Notes: generated by a model not told the origin, from the sequence alone. A DNA stretch of 64,000 nucleotides from Polytrichum commune (GCA_950295325.1 OX485805.1:5394501-5458500); one strand, 5' to 3'; positions 35,003 to 47,244 are shown, counted from the stretch's first letter. Translations and numbers: made by a program.

Positions 35003-36519
35003 ACGACGTTCTTTTTGCGTTTTAAGGAGGCTCATCCAGAGTGCAACGTGCGCCAGAGAGCCTTTGAGAGGTTGAAACCATGGTGGGTTAGGAAATTGAA
35101 GGAATGAAACACCTGTTGTTGTATATACCACGTTGAGATGGACTTCATGAAGGTTGGATTGAGCCATCTCAAAGATCAACTAAGTGGGTTGCATTCAAGG
35201 ATCACGTGCAACTGCCAATGTCAAGTATGTAAGGGTGAGGTTGAAGGGACTTGCCATGCACACCAGGCAATTTACAAACGCATCACGATGATGTGGGAAT
35301 CTTGTGTGTGTCCGAAAGGAGAACTGGATGTGTGGCACAAACTTGATTGTCTCATGGGAGAGTGTCCAAATTGTGGCTTTCATTTATTTCCCCTTTGCCC
35401 TTTCGAGTTGTCTAGTACTAACTCCTTTCTTGTGAAGTGGAAGTGTTTTGAATACTATGAGGTTGGCGTTGATAAGAGGACTGGAAAGCCCAAGAAGCGG
35501 CTCAGAGAGGCTTTCAGGGATACCCCTGTGGAAGAATTTTTGTCCTACATGGGGAAAACAGTGTCCACGTTCATCACCCACAACTTCAGAGCTAGGTGGC
35601 AGGATGAGCAATGCCATTTGATGATGAAGAACGTCCCGGAGGGAGTACTTGTGTCACATATTGATTTCGCAGAAAATTATAGCTTTGCTATTCAGAATGA
35701 AGTGCAAAGTTTGTACTATTTCAGCACGTCCGTAACCATCCTAGTCCACATTACAATGTGGAAGGAAGGTGAAACCGTAATGAAGCAGACCCACTTTTAC
35801 ATATCGGACGACAAAGATCACGATTCTGCTTATGTCCAACATTGCTTGCTCTTGCATTGGGACTGGTTAGAGGACTCAGGATTTATTCCGGAGGAACATT
35901 GGGTGTATAGTGATGGTTGTAGTGCTCAGTTTAAATGTGCAATAGCTATGTACTTTGTGGCGAGATATCCCATGCTCACCAAGGGATGCAAGATGCGGTG
36001 GAACTATTTCGAGACTGCTCATGGGAAGGGAGAGTGGGACGGGGCCGGGGCGGTTGTGAAGAGGGCGCTGAGTGCGGAGCAAATTCAGAATCCTCTGAGG
36101 CCATTGGCGAATGCTGCACAAGTTGTCGACTTTCTACAGGAGAAGTACACCGAGCGGGTTCAGAGTTCCTACAAGCGGACAAAGATCAACACGGCTCCAC
36201 CCCTCTCTCGTGTATTCTGGCACATTGGAGAGAAGGAGGTCGTCCATAGTGACAGGAGCATCCGCTGCAACACTTTGCCAGGATCGAAATCTCTATATTC
36301 CATCATGGGCTTCTCTAAAACTGACCCTACTCTTCTCAGGACACGTGCTTTATCTTGTTTCTGTATACCATGCGTTGATGGTGATTGGGCTAATTGCTTG
36401 AACTTATCTCATGTGCAGGGCTGGAATGTTGAGAGGTTGGTTCCGGAGAGGGCTACTTCAGTGGCTGCACAGATGGAGGAAATCGACGATGAGGGTAACT
36501 GGGTGCATGATGGCGTGTC
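35003..36519 (+). pseudogene. Element E transposase, exon B with Cys-rich and DDE-like region, interrupted
   Basis: Joined in phase 0 (CETQ|TTFFLRFKEAHPECNV). An in-frame TGA stands at 35105-35107 (KLKE-stop-NTCCCIYHVEM). Then come a zinc-ligand-like cluster (CNCQCQVC, later CVCP and GECPNCGF) and RNase-H-like acidic motifs: HIDFAENYSF (Asp codon at 35663), YSDGCSAQFK (Asp codon at 35912) and ETAHGKGEWDGAG (about 36011-36045). I have seen this motif series in unannotated invertebrate proteins but cannot name the superfamily. The exon is broken at NWVHDGVS by element A and resumes at 39743. Confidence 0.7.
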
Positions 36520-36794
36520 CAGGGTTGTCTATCGCGACGTCATGACGGGGTCGTGCCGTCATGACGCGTCGTGTCGGGTCGGACCCCTCCGTCACGACAC
36601 AATAGGCTCCTCGTAGGGTTAAACTAGGGTCAACCTAGTAGGGTGGGTAAAATACTTACCTTCTTGCCAAGGTGGCGTCCTATGTGGCAAAAAATGCCGA
36701 CGTGGATGTGCATATTTCCCTTGGCATGTAAACCATTTTGCCATTGTGTTTACCATTTTGTTAAAATCAAAGTAATAAAATATTACTAAGGAGG

Positions 36795-37097
36795 GTGTAG
36801 GTCGGACGGGGGGAACGGGTGGGGAGCACGGGCGGACGTGTGGGAACGCGGGGGAACATGGGGTCGGATGGGGGTGAGGGTCGGGCGGGGGGAAGGGTCG
36901 GACGGGGAGGGAGGACGGGAAGGTAAGTGGGAACGGGGGGGGGGGCGGACGGGGGGGAACGCGGGGAGCGTGTGGGAACGTGGGGAGCGGGGGATGGGAG
37001 CGGGTTTAGGAGGTTTGGATAGGACGGGATGGATGGGAACGGGATCAGGGGAACGGGGGAAGGGAACGGGAGGGAGGACGGGGGGTCGGACGGGGGG
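36795..37097 (+). repeat. G-rich minisatellite, left part, element A
   Basis: Repeated GGTCGGACGGGG and GGGAACGGG phrases with many runs of three or more G. It continues at 39342-39510 beyond the LTR. Strong G-quadruplex potential on the plus strand. Open frames here are repeat artefacts. Confidence 0.9.
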
Positions 37098-39341
37098 TGT
37101 GAGGCCAAACCCCCCACCCTTAAGCGTCCGTAGTCCGAGTAGTGGGTTTGGGCTCACATTCCTCCGCGGTATTGGATTTGGACTTGGATGAGTCCATAGT
37201 ACAAGGTTCACCCTTCAAGTGGTCTTGGATTTAACTGGAATTTCACTTTTAACAACTCAATGTACGATTTCAATACGTATGTGGAGAATGCACAAGTTAA
37301 CTATGTTATTTTAACCTCCTTATGCTCGGGTGCTATTTTGTCTTTGTTTGCTTCTAACGTCCATCCGGCTGCTTTAGCTACACAAGCCCTTAAGGATATC
37401 CCTCTCCTAAATGGAGTCCGTGCCGTTGACTCTATACTACCACTTGAACTATCACTTGTGTATTCCGTATCGCTACTATAAGAGGTCTCACTTGGTGTCT
37501 CCATACCGTACATAAGCCTTTAAGTATTAAGAAATACTTATGTGACTTATGTCAATCTCTCCCTCGCACCTTTGGTCTTTGCTTCCTTTGTCTTGCCATC
37601 GCGAGAGTGCTCTACATTCTCCATTAAGTTGTGCACGTGGTTTATTTTTAAAGAGAGGATGCAAGTGTTAAAAAAACACTATTCTCTATAGTCAATCTCA
37701 AATACATTTACTTGTGAAAGCCACACATAACACTAACTAGCATAATGTAACTAACTACTTGTCTATGAGCTAATTAGGTAGGCTATCTACTAAGCTCCTT
37801 CATGAACCCATCTCTTTACTTTCTAATTACATAAACCTAGCTCCTTCATAAACCCAGCTCCTTCATAAACCCAGCTCCTTCATGAACCCAGCTTCTTAGC
37901 TTCTAACTAAACAAACCCAGCTCCTTCATAAACCCAGCTCCTTCATGAACCCAGCTCCTTAGCTTCTAACTAAACAAACCCAGGTCCTTCATAAACCCAG
38001 CTCTTTACTTTCTAACTAAACAAACCCAGCTCCTTCATAAACCCAGCTCCTTCATAAACCCAGCTCCTTAGCTTCTAACTAAACAAACCCAGCTCCTTCA
38101 TAAACCCAGCTCCTTCATGAACCCACAACTTTGTAGTTGTAATCCCCAACTACCTCACTAATTATTCAAGCCCTTAACTAATTTTCCTACCTAATTTCCC
38201 TAATTCTACTAACAACCCCTTTCTAATCACACAATTCTTCTCTAATCCTAAAATCCTAAAATCCTAGAGAGGAGAGGGGGAGAGAGAATTTCCTAACTTC
38301 ACTAAGACTAACTAATCCACACAAGTATATTTTTGCACTCATCACAACATCAAGTGCTCAACTCTTAAACATGGAACTTGCAACCACGTGTATTCAAAAC
38401 ATGAACTTAAAGTACCACAAATTGGAATCATGAATTAACTTTAAAATCCTTCACGTCAACACTAATTCTACCAAGAGGTCAAGCCCTCTTCAAGGCTAAC
38501 AAGCCTTGGCTCTCAAACTAAAAACTAAGCACACACATGTGCTCCAATATGGCTTCCCACACCCACACTTATAACTCGTGGGGTGCCTTGGAGCACAAAG
38601 GAAAGAGAGGATGAGTGAGAGAAGAATGAGGGATTATATAGTAAGCTTGAGGGGGTGAGCACCCTCAAGGCTCACGATAAGCCCTTGAGATTTCCTCCTA
38701 CTTAGTAGGCGCCAATCCTATCTTCTAAGTCTTCCTCCCTCAAATGATCAACAAGGATCCTAATTCGAACATTTAACTAGCCTTGGCTTTCTACCTACCA
38801 CACTTTACCAAACTTGGGATGCTTCAACCCAAACTTAGCCTCCTTCGCTTTCCGCCGCCATAACTTTCTCCCCTTACTTTCCCAAATCGTCGCTCACCAC
38901 TTAATTCAAACCACGATGCTTAACTCGTGATTTGATTGGTGCTTTGAGAATTTGCTTATCCTCCACCTTGCATTCTTCCTTGGGCCTTCCCCATTAAGTG
39001 GCCATGATGAGGTGGTCCACTTGTGCGCTCCATGTGATCCTCCATTCATCCCAATTCGAATGCACTTGCCTCTTGAGTCACTTTGGTTGTCTCCATCCAT
39101 TTGTACTAGCCTACTCACTAACTACTCAATCCAAGTTCTCCTTACCTATCCTCATTCACTCAAATCCTTCCGAAGGTAAAAACACAATAACAACTCACAT
39201 CCTAGCCTCTTACAACATGGTACTTCTAAGACTAACATTTCACTCTTTTTATATTTTTGTGAAGTAACATGCTACTTCAAAGTGCATCAACTAACGTTTC
39301 AGGGGTCTAAGACTAAATGTGGGCACCCTTTTGGGCTCACA
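37098..39341 (+). mobile_element. Probable solo LTR (2.2 kb) inside element A
   Basis: Begins TGTGAGGCCAAACCC and ends TTGGGCTCACA, with five or six G on both sides consistent with a GGGGG duplication of the minisatellite target. Ends are shared with the segment at 24236-25858. The interior is pyrimidine-rich and non-coding, has a TATA-like TTATATAGTA near 38634, and contains repeats at 37800-38130. Frames at 38906-39267 have no domain. Confidence 0.72.
37800..38130 (+). repeat. Composite tandem repeat within the solo LTR
   Basis: The phrase ACCCAGCTCCTTCATAA recurs many times, interspersed with several copies of TTCTAACTAAACAAACCC, giving an irregular higher-order pattern of about 60-100 bp. 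Non-coding. Confidence 0.85.
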
Positions 39342-39510
39342 GGGGGGAGGGTCGGACGGGAAAAGGGAGGACAAGAAAAGGTCGGACGGGGGGGTCGGAC
39401 AGGAGGGAACGTAGGGAACGGGTTAGGGAACGGGTTAGGGAACATGTTAATGGGCTAAGGGAGTGGGGTTAGGGTACGGGGAACGGGGGCGGACGGGAGG
39501 GCGGACGGGT
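39342..39510 (+). repeat. G-rich minisatellite, right part, element A
   Basis: Continuation of the array on the other side of the LTR, with GGTCGGACGGG and GGGAACGGGTTAGGGAACG phrases. Confidence 0.85.
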
Positions 39511-39742
39511 GCTAGTAATTTTATTCCCCACTTTACCTCTACTTTGCTGACATGTCATCACACGTGGACATCGTAACTCCTACGTGTCCGCAATGGGGTA
39601 ATGTAAATACACAAAAATTCGGTAAAATTCAAGTCCGGCAGGATAAAGACATCATCCGTCATAATGTCGTGACGGATACGTGTCGTGACGGCACGACATT
39701 ATGTCGGGATTACCCTCCGTCACGACACAATAGACAACCCTT

Positions 39743-40151
39743 GGCGTGTCATTGGAATTAGGAGACTTGGTTGAGGTTGGCGATAATTTCATGATACCTG
39801 CAGAAGAGGAGAATGAAGACGGCGTGGATTTTTACATTTTGCAGTGCACAAGATCTAAGTTCGAGGTACAGGGGCCTCTAGATTGTCCATGGGGGGGGCG
39901 TCTTTGCCGTTGGGGATGAAGTCATTAGGGCGAAATACTTCAAGAAGCACGGTCGTGGGGATAAAACCTACTTATTTTGCAATGAAGCTGTAGAGGCACA
40001 TGTCAACGCACATCTCGTCAGGGCGTGCAAATTCCCCATGGTTCTCGCTTCCCATAGGGCCAAGGGCTCCCCAGTGTACAAGATGTCCAGCGAGACCATG
40101 AGAGTATGCAAAGATGCTTTGCGCGATTGGTGGGCATTCCATGAGGAGTAA
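39743..40151 (+). pseudogene. Element E transposase, C-terminal end after element A
   Basis: The TSD GGCGTGTC (39743-39750) repeats the last bases before A, so precise removal of A would restore the frame (GVS then LELGDLVEVGDNFMIP). At 39891-39898 a run of eight G has one base too many for the frame. Beyond it the shifted frame is protein-like (FAVGDEVIRAKYFKKH, then SPVYKMSSETMRVCKD) to the TAA at 40149-40151. This C-terminal portion resembles a small cysteine-poor beta-rich domain, not identified. Confidence 0.65.
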
Positions 40152-40680
40152 TTAACCAGTACTATTGGTGTCTTTGGATACTATACGTACTTTTAATGTC
40201 AATAACTTAGTGTCTATGGATACTCTGTGTATTTTAATGTAATTTGTAATGTAAAATATGAACTACTTTTGAGTATTCTTTGTAGTAATTTGAGAACTCT
40301 TTGTAGTATTTTGAGTACTCTTTGTAACATAATACAAAAATGTGATTTTGATAGATCTTTGCAATCAATTACTGTAAGAACTTTAATGTAGCACTTAGTA
40401 TTTAGAGCCATCACGTGAATAGAGTTTGTTTTTCCTCTTACAACCACTGGAGTTGTTGCAACATTTTCCAACAGCATAGGGATTACAAACTGGAATAGGG
40501 GTAGGCTCCATCCCCCTCAAAACATGTTGTAGATACATACACCCACATGCATGACAAAGCAAAAAAACCCACCATAAATACACAAATGAACAATACCCCC
40601 GTCTCTTTTTTCAGCAGCCTCGTTGCAAGATATGAGATATATCACAATGGCTACATTCCGTAGCCATGTATAAGATCTAC
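40152..40680. other. Space between the converging genes of element E
   Basis: The transposase (plus) ends at 40151 and the RING gene (minus) ends at 40681, so both 3' ends face each other here. The sequence has repeated AGTATTTTGAGTACTCTTTG phrases, probably untranslated ends with polyadenylation signals. No gene. Confidence 0.6.
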
Positions 40681-41612
40681 TTAAGTGCCACGGCGCTTCT
40701 TCCGCTTCTTTGCCTGTGTGGGCGGTTGAAGCTTCTCTTGTGACCTTGTCATCACTCTACCTAATCCAGCTGGCGACTTTGAAGGGGCTTGATGACCTTC
40801 ACTTTCCGGCACATTTTTGACCGCCTTCATCTTTTTCTTCACAGGTGACTTCTCCGATGTCTTCTCAGCTGTCTTCTCCGGTGTTTTGAAGATCCTATCC
40901 TCCGCTGCTTCTCTTATGTCGTCTCCGGCCTCAACAGTTGGCGTCCCATCTTTCTTCTTTGGATTGCGCCCCTCCAAACACTCCGAACCAGGAACCTCCA
41001 CTGTTGCTGTTTTCTTCCATTGGTCCTCCCCAGCATCATTTGTCTTCAGGGACTCATCCAGGCTCACCATCGTCGGAGCTACAATCTCTTGGACCGAAGC
41101 GTTGGCATGATCATCTTGAGCAACCTTCACTCTCAGCGGCTTTTGTGGGCTTATAAACTGTGGGTCATAAGACTTTAGAGTAAGGAACTTCACAACATCC
41201 TCCTCTTCCATGTCTTCCCCATCTGCATCTTCACGCTCCTTGGAATCCACAGACTTCTCACCTTCAGAGTCTCCTTCCTCCGCATTTGAGTGAGTCGTTC
41301 CAGAAGATGATGGCAACTTCAGGTTCATTCCCTGATCGTCATCGCTGGATGACTCATCTCCACTGAGAAGGTCAGGCTCATTACCCTTCCCTCTCACCGC
41401 ACCCGTCTCCAAACATTCATAGAGGACCTCATCCGTCTTTCGTAATTTTTTTATTCTGTTGTTCTCTTTGTGAACCCCTCCCTTGCGGGTCACGTCCTTC
41501 ACAGTGCCTTGCAAAGGGTCTAGCGGCGCAGCAGCAGAGATTGTCGGGCCACCTACGGGAGAGCTTGTTGCTCGACTCGCGTCACCCTCAGTAAAATTTG
41601 ATGGGAAATGCC
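40681..41612 (-). CDS. Element E RING gene, exon 3 (charged C-terminal tail)
   Basis: Minus strand, from acceptor GATTTCAG at 41613 to the TAA at 40681. It completes the codon left by exon 2 (CPNG|G then HFPSNFTEGDASRA), phase 1. The content is disordered and highly charged: an acid stretch (SEGEKSVDSKEREDADGEDM), a middle part with VKFLTLKSYDPQFISPQKP, and a basic end with KSPVKKKMKAVK and KKRKKRRGT, which look like nuclear localisation signals. Element B (17.7 kb) sits in the intron before it. Confidence 0.65.
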
Positions 41613-42194
41613 CTGAAATCCACAGATCCCCACAACAATTGCTTAGAATTGTGCACTCAATCAAAAAGAAGACAGTACTTCTACAATATGAAGTACAACT
41701 AGGGGGTGCAGACATTAGTTCGAATAATACTAAACGATCATACTTCATGCACCCATGAACAATACCATAAGTACATAAGCTCAAATAAGTCTTACCTCAG
41801 AAATAAGTCTTGCCTCAGAGTATACAATGCGTACAAAAGCAGAGTGTTTGTAACCTGAGTATAGGATGCACGTGGAGTACATGAAGAAAGTACCTAAGCA
41901 TTAGTGAACATAAATAACAAGCAGGGTTGTCTATCGCGACGTCATGACGGTGTCGTGCCGTCATGTCGTGTCGTGTCGTGACGGACCCCTCCGTCACGAC
42001 ACAATAGGGTCCACGTAGGGTCAACATAGGGGGAACGGACTAGGGTGGGTAAAATACTTACCTTCTTGCCAAGGTGGCGTCCTATGTGGCAGAAAACGCC
42101 GACGTGGTCGTGGATATGCCTAGCACCAGGTAAATCATTTTGCCATTTTGTTCACCATTTTGTTAAAATCAAAGTAGTAAAATACGACTAAGGA

Positions 42195-42551
42195 GGGTGT
42201 GGGGCGGACGGGCGTGGGGGGGGGGGGAACGGAGCGGACGGGGTCGGGAACGGGGGCGGGAACGGGGGCGGACGGGGGGAACGGGAGCGGACGGGGGGGG
42301 GGGAACGGGGCGGACGGGAGCGGACGGAGGGGGGGGAAATTTTTTTTTAAAAAATGGGGCGGACGGGGAAGGGGGGGGGAAAAAAAAAAAATTGGGGCGG
42401 ACGGGGGAGCGGACGGAGGGGCGGACGGGGGGGAACGGGGCGGACGGGGTTGGGAACGGGGCGGACGGGGGGGAACGGGAGCGGACGGAGGGGGGGGGGA
42501 TTTTTTTTAAAAAAAATGGGGTGGACGGGGAAGGGGGGGGGGGAAATTATT

Positions 42552-42582
<31 letters not shown>

Positions 42583-42641
42583 CTGGGGCGGACGGGGGAG
42601 CGGACGGAGGGGCGGACGGGGGGAACGGGAGCGGACGGAGG
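42195..42641 (+). repeat. G-rich minisatellite, left part, element B
   Basis: Phrases GGGGCGGACGGGG and GGGAACGGG alternate, with interspersed A and T homopolymer runs (for example 42336-42353 and 42545-42582). Very high G-quadruplex potential. The target of element C's insertion is at its right edge. Confidence 0.9.
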
Positions 42642-43649
42642 GGGGGAGGCAGTGTATATGTTTGACAAAGTTTTTGCAAGTTTTTTTCTTTTGACACGCA
42701 AAAACTTGCACAAAAAAAAAATGCACGTCAATTGACACGCACAATCTAGAAATTGACACGTACTGTGACTTGTGAAGAAAAAAACCACACGTCAATTGAC
42801 ACACTAGAAATTGAAATGACACATATTACTTGAGTACTATAAAGTGCAGCTCAAGTATCCGGAAAACATAACCCATAACAGTAGGAGAACTTCCTACACT
42901 CACTCACATACTTAAGTTCAACTTTGCTCTTGCAATTTCTTTTGTGACCGGGAGCTAAGACGGTGATCGGAGAGCGAGACTAACTAGGAACATGGCGAGG
43001 CAAATGTTTGTATCACCGTGGTGCTTGCACATCCTCCACTCCATATGAGTTTTTTCTTGCTTCCAACCAATATGAGTTTTTCTTGCTTTCAACCAAAGTT
43101 GTTTTGAGCAATTCCCTTTGAATCGCAAAGCTCCCTTGTTGAAAGCATCTAAACCCCTTTGAACTTTCTTGGAGCTGGAGAGGCTTCTTATTGCAAAAAT
43201 GACGCAAAAGTGGCACGAAGATCAGTGCCTACTTTCGGTTAGGATTGCTTGTAGCGCACTTTGTTCCAAAGTGAATTGTTATGTTGGGATAATTAATTTG
43301 TAATTATGAAGTTGTGATTGTGTGGTTGCTTTCCACTTCCCCTGCCTCTCTGGAAACACTTGGAAACAATTAATTCCCAACGATAATCAATATTCCGTCT
43401 TGTAACAACCTTTTGTTGGCCAACGCACTAGAAGTGTTTCTATATTTCACAATTCCAGTTCAGAGACCTAGATCAAACCTCACCAATTGAACAACTTTTT
43501 ATTCTTTTTCTTTACCACTAAAGGATATAATATGCTTCAAGAGGATATCGGTTGATATTGATTGTTCAGTAGATAGGTAGATAGATAAATAGATACATTC
43601 AACTAGAATCAAGCAAAGGGAGGAGCATACATAATTGTGAGTCTCAGAG

Positions 43650-43661
43650 CACTAGAAGAAT
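43650..43661 (+). repeat. Left terminal inverted repeat of CACTA element D
   Basis: CACTAGAAGAAT, the exact reverse complement of 57937-57948. Confidence 0.92.
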
Positions 43662-44717
43662 TTCAGCAATCAATGACTATGTTTATAACTCTAAAACTAG
43701 TCATAAAGGACCACAATGACTATAACTATTTTAGTTATTATGGACAAGTTGTAACGGACATATAGTCAATCCGGACATGACATGGATGTCACGTCAACTT
43801 CATCCAAATATGACAGTCGTGAGGATCATGTGCTATGTGGCTCAGACGTGGCTGCCTCCGATGACTAGGTAGCCATGTCACTATCCTATGTGTTTAGGCA
43901 TACACTGACGTGGCATCCACGTCATATAGTTATATAATCTTATGTGTACAATATACCAGCGCCAAGATGTCATTATTTTATTCGTCCATGTGGCCATCCT
44001 CATCCATTCAAATATTGCCATGTGTGAAACTTTCTAGTCATTCTTTAGTCAAATTTACCCGCTTGTCGGCCGCGTAGGATACACTCAGCGTCCAAGTGGT
44101 GTACTCCGATGCCAATTCATGTTTGTTTAGGTGTCCACATGTATGTTGATTCGTCTGCCACGTGTGGTTAGGGTCTACTGTGTGCCATGTTGGAATCATT
44201 TGAGTCATACATTTCTCATTGATTATATTGATCACATGTGACATGTCAACACATTATTGGACAACTAGAGTTCAACTACGACACGCCTCACTGAAAGAAT
44301 GACTACATGTATTCACATACAAATCATATAGTAGTTGTAATCTGGTTGTCAATCATATCTTACTACATCATTTGGCAATTTGGTTGTCATCATTACGGGT
44401 GACACCCATATGTTTGTCCTACTATGAAACGTCATACTCATTTCCACACCCACATGACTGCAATCCTTGGAGGGGACATGCACTGAGGAAAGTGTGGACA
44501 ATACATACAAATCAATGTTGTATGAGGGGTGAGCTGCCTCATGGCCCTTCGTGGCCCGGCCAAAATGCCTAAAGAATGTCAACTTATACATTCCAATGTT
44601 TTTTTGAGTCTAATTTTCAATCCCTACCCCTTCATTGTGGTATGTAATGGAGGTTTACCCTACACTGCATTCCTGTCCTTTATACATGTAAACCATGTCC
44701 AACTAAACACATGTAAA

Positions 44718-45017
44718 CTACACTGAAGCTTTCATATGCTTCTGGCTCCATATCACACTACTACCTATCACATCTTGTACCAAATACTGATCCCCTCCTG
44801 CATGTGGATGCATGAGAGGTGCATCTCCTATTTCAACATGTGTAACGTCAACCTTGAAGAACCATTTGGGAATTGGCTTGAAATGGAATTTATCTGCCCC
44901 CCAAACACCACTTATCTTTCCTGATGCTACTATCTGTCGCGGATTCTTGAAGTTCATCAACTGCACAATCTGGCCAATACCAAACTGCCCCAACCCAGCA
45001 TCCACAACATACACTTC
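44718..45017 (-). CDS. Possible additional exon of the D accessory gene
   Basis: About 98 codons on the minus strand (VVDAGLGQFGIGQIVQLMNF, ending GGDQYLVQDVIGSSVIWSQK and HMKASV-stop). The ending resembles the C-terminal region of plant CACTA accessory proteins, in which an ELGDAxGSxIxWPKxxV-like phrase closes the protein. The preceding small exon (45238-45177) ends in its own stop in the frame that matches exon 5, so this exon would need alternative splicing or is a leftover. Confidence 0.4.
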   Translation of the reverse strand, partial: EVYVVDAGLGQFGIGQIVQLMNFKNPRQIVASGKISGVWGADKFHFKPIPKWFFKVDVTHVEIGDAPLMHPHAGGDQYLVQDVIGSSVIWSQKHMKASV

Positions 45018-45176
45018 AACATATATTCATGACATAGAGCAGACACATTGCACCACCACCCAATGCTTAACATGTTTACCGACATAGAAATCATGCAACA
45101 AAACAAATTACAACCCTCACATGCGTTAAAGAAATCAAATTCATTTCAAGCATTTACCCTGTGCACATTGGGCCCT

Positions 45177-45238
45177 TCACTGTTTGTCTTGGGGACTACT
45201 TTCACTGTCCGCGTTCGGAGTTCCTTCCCCTGGATTCC
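45177..45238 (-). CDS. D accessory gene, exon 6 (short acidic end)
   Basis: After acceptor TTGTGTGCAG it completes the codon from exon 5 (phase 1) and reads GNPGEGTPNADSESSPQDKQ to a TGA. The match of phase and the acid C-terminal end support it as the last exon. Confidence 0.55.
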
Positions 45239-45337
45239 CTGCACACAAGCCCATGGTCCACCAATAAGTCAACTTCAATTCAACATAGGTGAGGGGGCAT
45301 TCCACAGTGTGAACCATTAGCTCACAAGTCCCCTCAC

Positions 45338-46883
45338 CTGACAACTTAGGTTGTCCTGACAGGTTTGGCTTTGAGTGTTTCAGCTTTGTGCTTCGGGTCG
45401 TCCTTCCAACCGCATGTTCATTTGGAACATCTCCAACTGCGTGTTTGGTATCAGGGCATACACTACAAAAACGTTGAACATTAGGACTACCAACTAGGCC
45501 CTGCAGAAGAGGCCACAAATGCTTTCTCAAATAATTTTTATCATCTGCAAGCTTTGTCATGTTTTCCACATAGAAAGCGGGAGGGATGATGTAGTTTGCA
45601 ACTGGATTGCAGTCCACCATAGCTTTGATGTGGTCAATGATCATTGTATTCCCCTCATTCCATTCTGGCCACATACTCCACACTTTGGACAATGGTTTTT
45701 CCCACTTTGGCGTGTCAACTTTCTCAGTAATCTCCTCACATTCCTTGGCTGACCAACAAAACATAGGTTTGTGGCTATCCAAGCCCTCAAACTTCCGCAT
45801 CATCTCTGCCACTACGTCTTCCATGTTTGTTTTACTTTTGATACCCCAAAATGCAACTCTGAAGTTCTTAAAGCACTTGTCTATGAATTCAGTCAGCCAA
45901 GGTCTGAACACAAACCTACGTGTCAATGACTTAGTAGTCATGCGGATAGAGGAGTTAGGATTTGGTTCTGACAAAAGACTGCAATCTAAAAGCGTCCCAT
46001 GCATATTAAATATCAATAGTTTGGGTGCAAAGTTTGTACCCATCCTCCCGAGGTATGTGCTCACCTGCTCTTTTGGATGAGCATCTTGACTGGCAGTGGT
46101 TCCTATATCTGTAAGACACTTCTCCTTGTTTTTGCTCCTAGTTTTAGGAGCAACTCTTTTCTCTGGTGACAATGGCACAGCCATGTCATCTTTCCCGGTT
46201 GCCCCAATTTTAACCTCTCCACTCTCTGACCCTCCACTCCCACCCTCACCACTCTCTGTTGTCCCACTCCCAACATCTGCTGGGGCCTCTATCTTGCTCC
46301 CACCTCCTTCGCGGTGTGCACAAGATTCCCCCCCACCCTCCCCAATCCCAGCTGCTTTAGGAGTGGGCTCCCCAACATCTTCAACCCCATTGCCCCCTCC
46401 TACAGTCCCTCCCTCCGTAACTGCACCCTTTGGACTACCATTTCTCACTGTACCCCCTACATTTTTGGATGATATCTTGCTAGCACCCCCTGGACTCCGG
46501 TCAACCCGCATTACACCCTTCCCTTTCAGCGACGCCACATCTGTGGCATCGTCAGTCCTCAACACCTTAAACCCTTTCATGTGGGGGGTGTCACCCGCAC
46601 TACCTGGATCTGAATTCATCATAGGATCTACACTAGGCATATGAGAGTTAGTATTTTGACCTGTAGGGGACTTAATCTCACACACAACCCCTGGGTTACT
46701 TATTTTCTCCATCATAATGGAGAACATCGACGAAATGTACTCTTTCATAACTAGGGTTTGGGTTTGTAATGACTGCTGGTGGGTTTGGGAGGTGTGCAGA
46801 ACTTCAGACAATTGTTGTTTAAATTCATTTTGACTGCTTTCTAATGCAGTAATCCGTGCTGACATCCTCCCAGATACAGCTTG
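45338..46883 (-). CDS. D accessory gene, exon 5: coiled coil plus FCP1-like pseudo-enzyme domain
   Basis: Begins after TTTGACCAG with QAVSGRMSARITALESSQ, a coiled coil, then a long Gly/Ser/Pro-rich linker with basic patches. From about codon 285 an FCP1/NIF-like HAD domain follows: KLLIFNMHGTLLDCSL (family DLDGT or DLNGT), FVFRPWLTEFIDKCFKNFRV, FWGIKSKTNMEDVVAEMM, MFCWSAKECEEIT, KPLSKVWSMWP and GNTMIIDHIKAMVDCNP. Both nucleophile-motif aspartates are replaced (N and H), and the LIDD motif reads IIDH, so phosphatase activity is not expected. It ends at the donor TTGTCAG|GTGAGG. A binding role is likely but unknown. Confidence 0.7.
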
Positions 46884-47067
46884 CTGGTCAAACATAAACA
46901 CAATATGTTTTTAGTAGGGCATACCAAATCACTCATAAATATGACTGGCAAGATACAATATGACTGCCAAATGACTACTCAAAAGATTGCAAAATGACTA
47001 TCGAAGACACTCCAAAATACCACGCAAAAGACTCCCAAATGACTGCCTACAGCCTACAGAAACTTAC

Positions 47068-47151
47068 AGAGTTACATGCCCCGGTCTGCTCGGACTCTTG
47101 CAAGTCCTCTGCGATTTCCGTAATCCCTGGGCTCCTTTTCCTTTTCGCACG
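47068..47151 (-). CDS. D accessory gene, exon 4
   Basis: 28 codons between TTTGGCAG and GTAAGT, phase 0 on both sides: RAKRKRSPGITEIAEDLQES and EQTGACNS. A nuclear-signal-like RAKRKR opens it. Confidence 0.6.
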
Positions 47152-47244
47152 CTGCCAAAAAAAAGTCCTTAGTCAACTATCATGCATTTGATTATAATAT
47201 AAATATAGGGCACATAAAAGCTATGCAATTCTTTGAAAACGTAC

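Larger units (their letters stand above)
36520..39742. mobile_element. Element A: non-autonomous hAT-like element inside the E transposase
   Basis: Ends CAGGGTTGTCTAT and ATAGACAACCCT(T), flanked by the 8-bp duplication GGCGTGTC (36512-36519 and 39743-39750). A CAGGG terminus and 8-bp duplication fit hAT; the last base is T where G is expected. The arms match element B closely: a hairpin-forming left arm with GTCATGACG motifs and a right arm with an 11-bp stem (39661-39702). The interior is a GC-rich minisatellite, into which an LTR has inserted. No transposase of its own. Confidence 0.88.

Noticed and set aside
43013-43216. Minus-strand frame in element C
   Set aside because: It opposes the expected direction of the hAT transposase leader and has no hAT motif.
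45455-45475. CACTACAAAAACG as a CACTA terminus
   Set aside because: It lies inside the coding exon of the D accessory gene and has no partner. The true ends of D are at 43650 and 57948.
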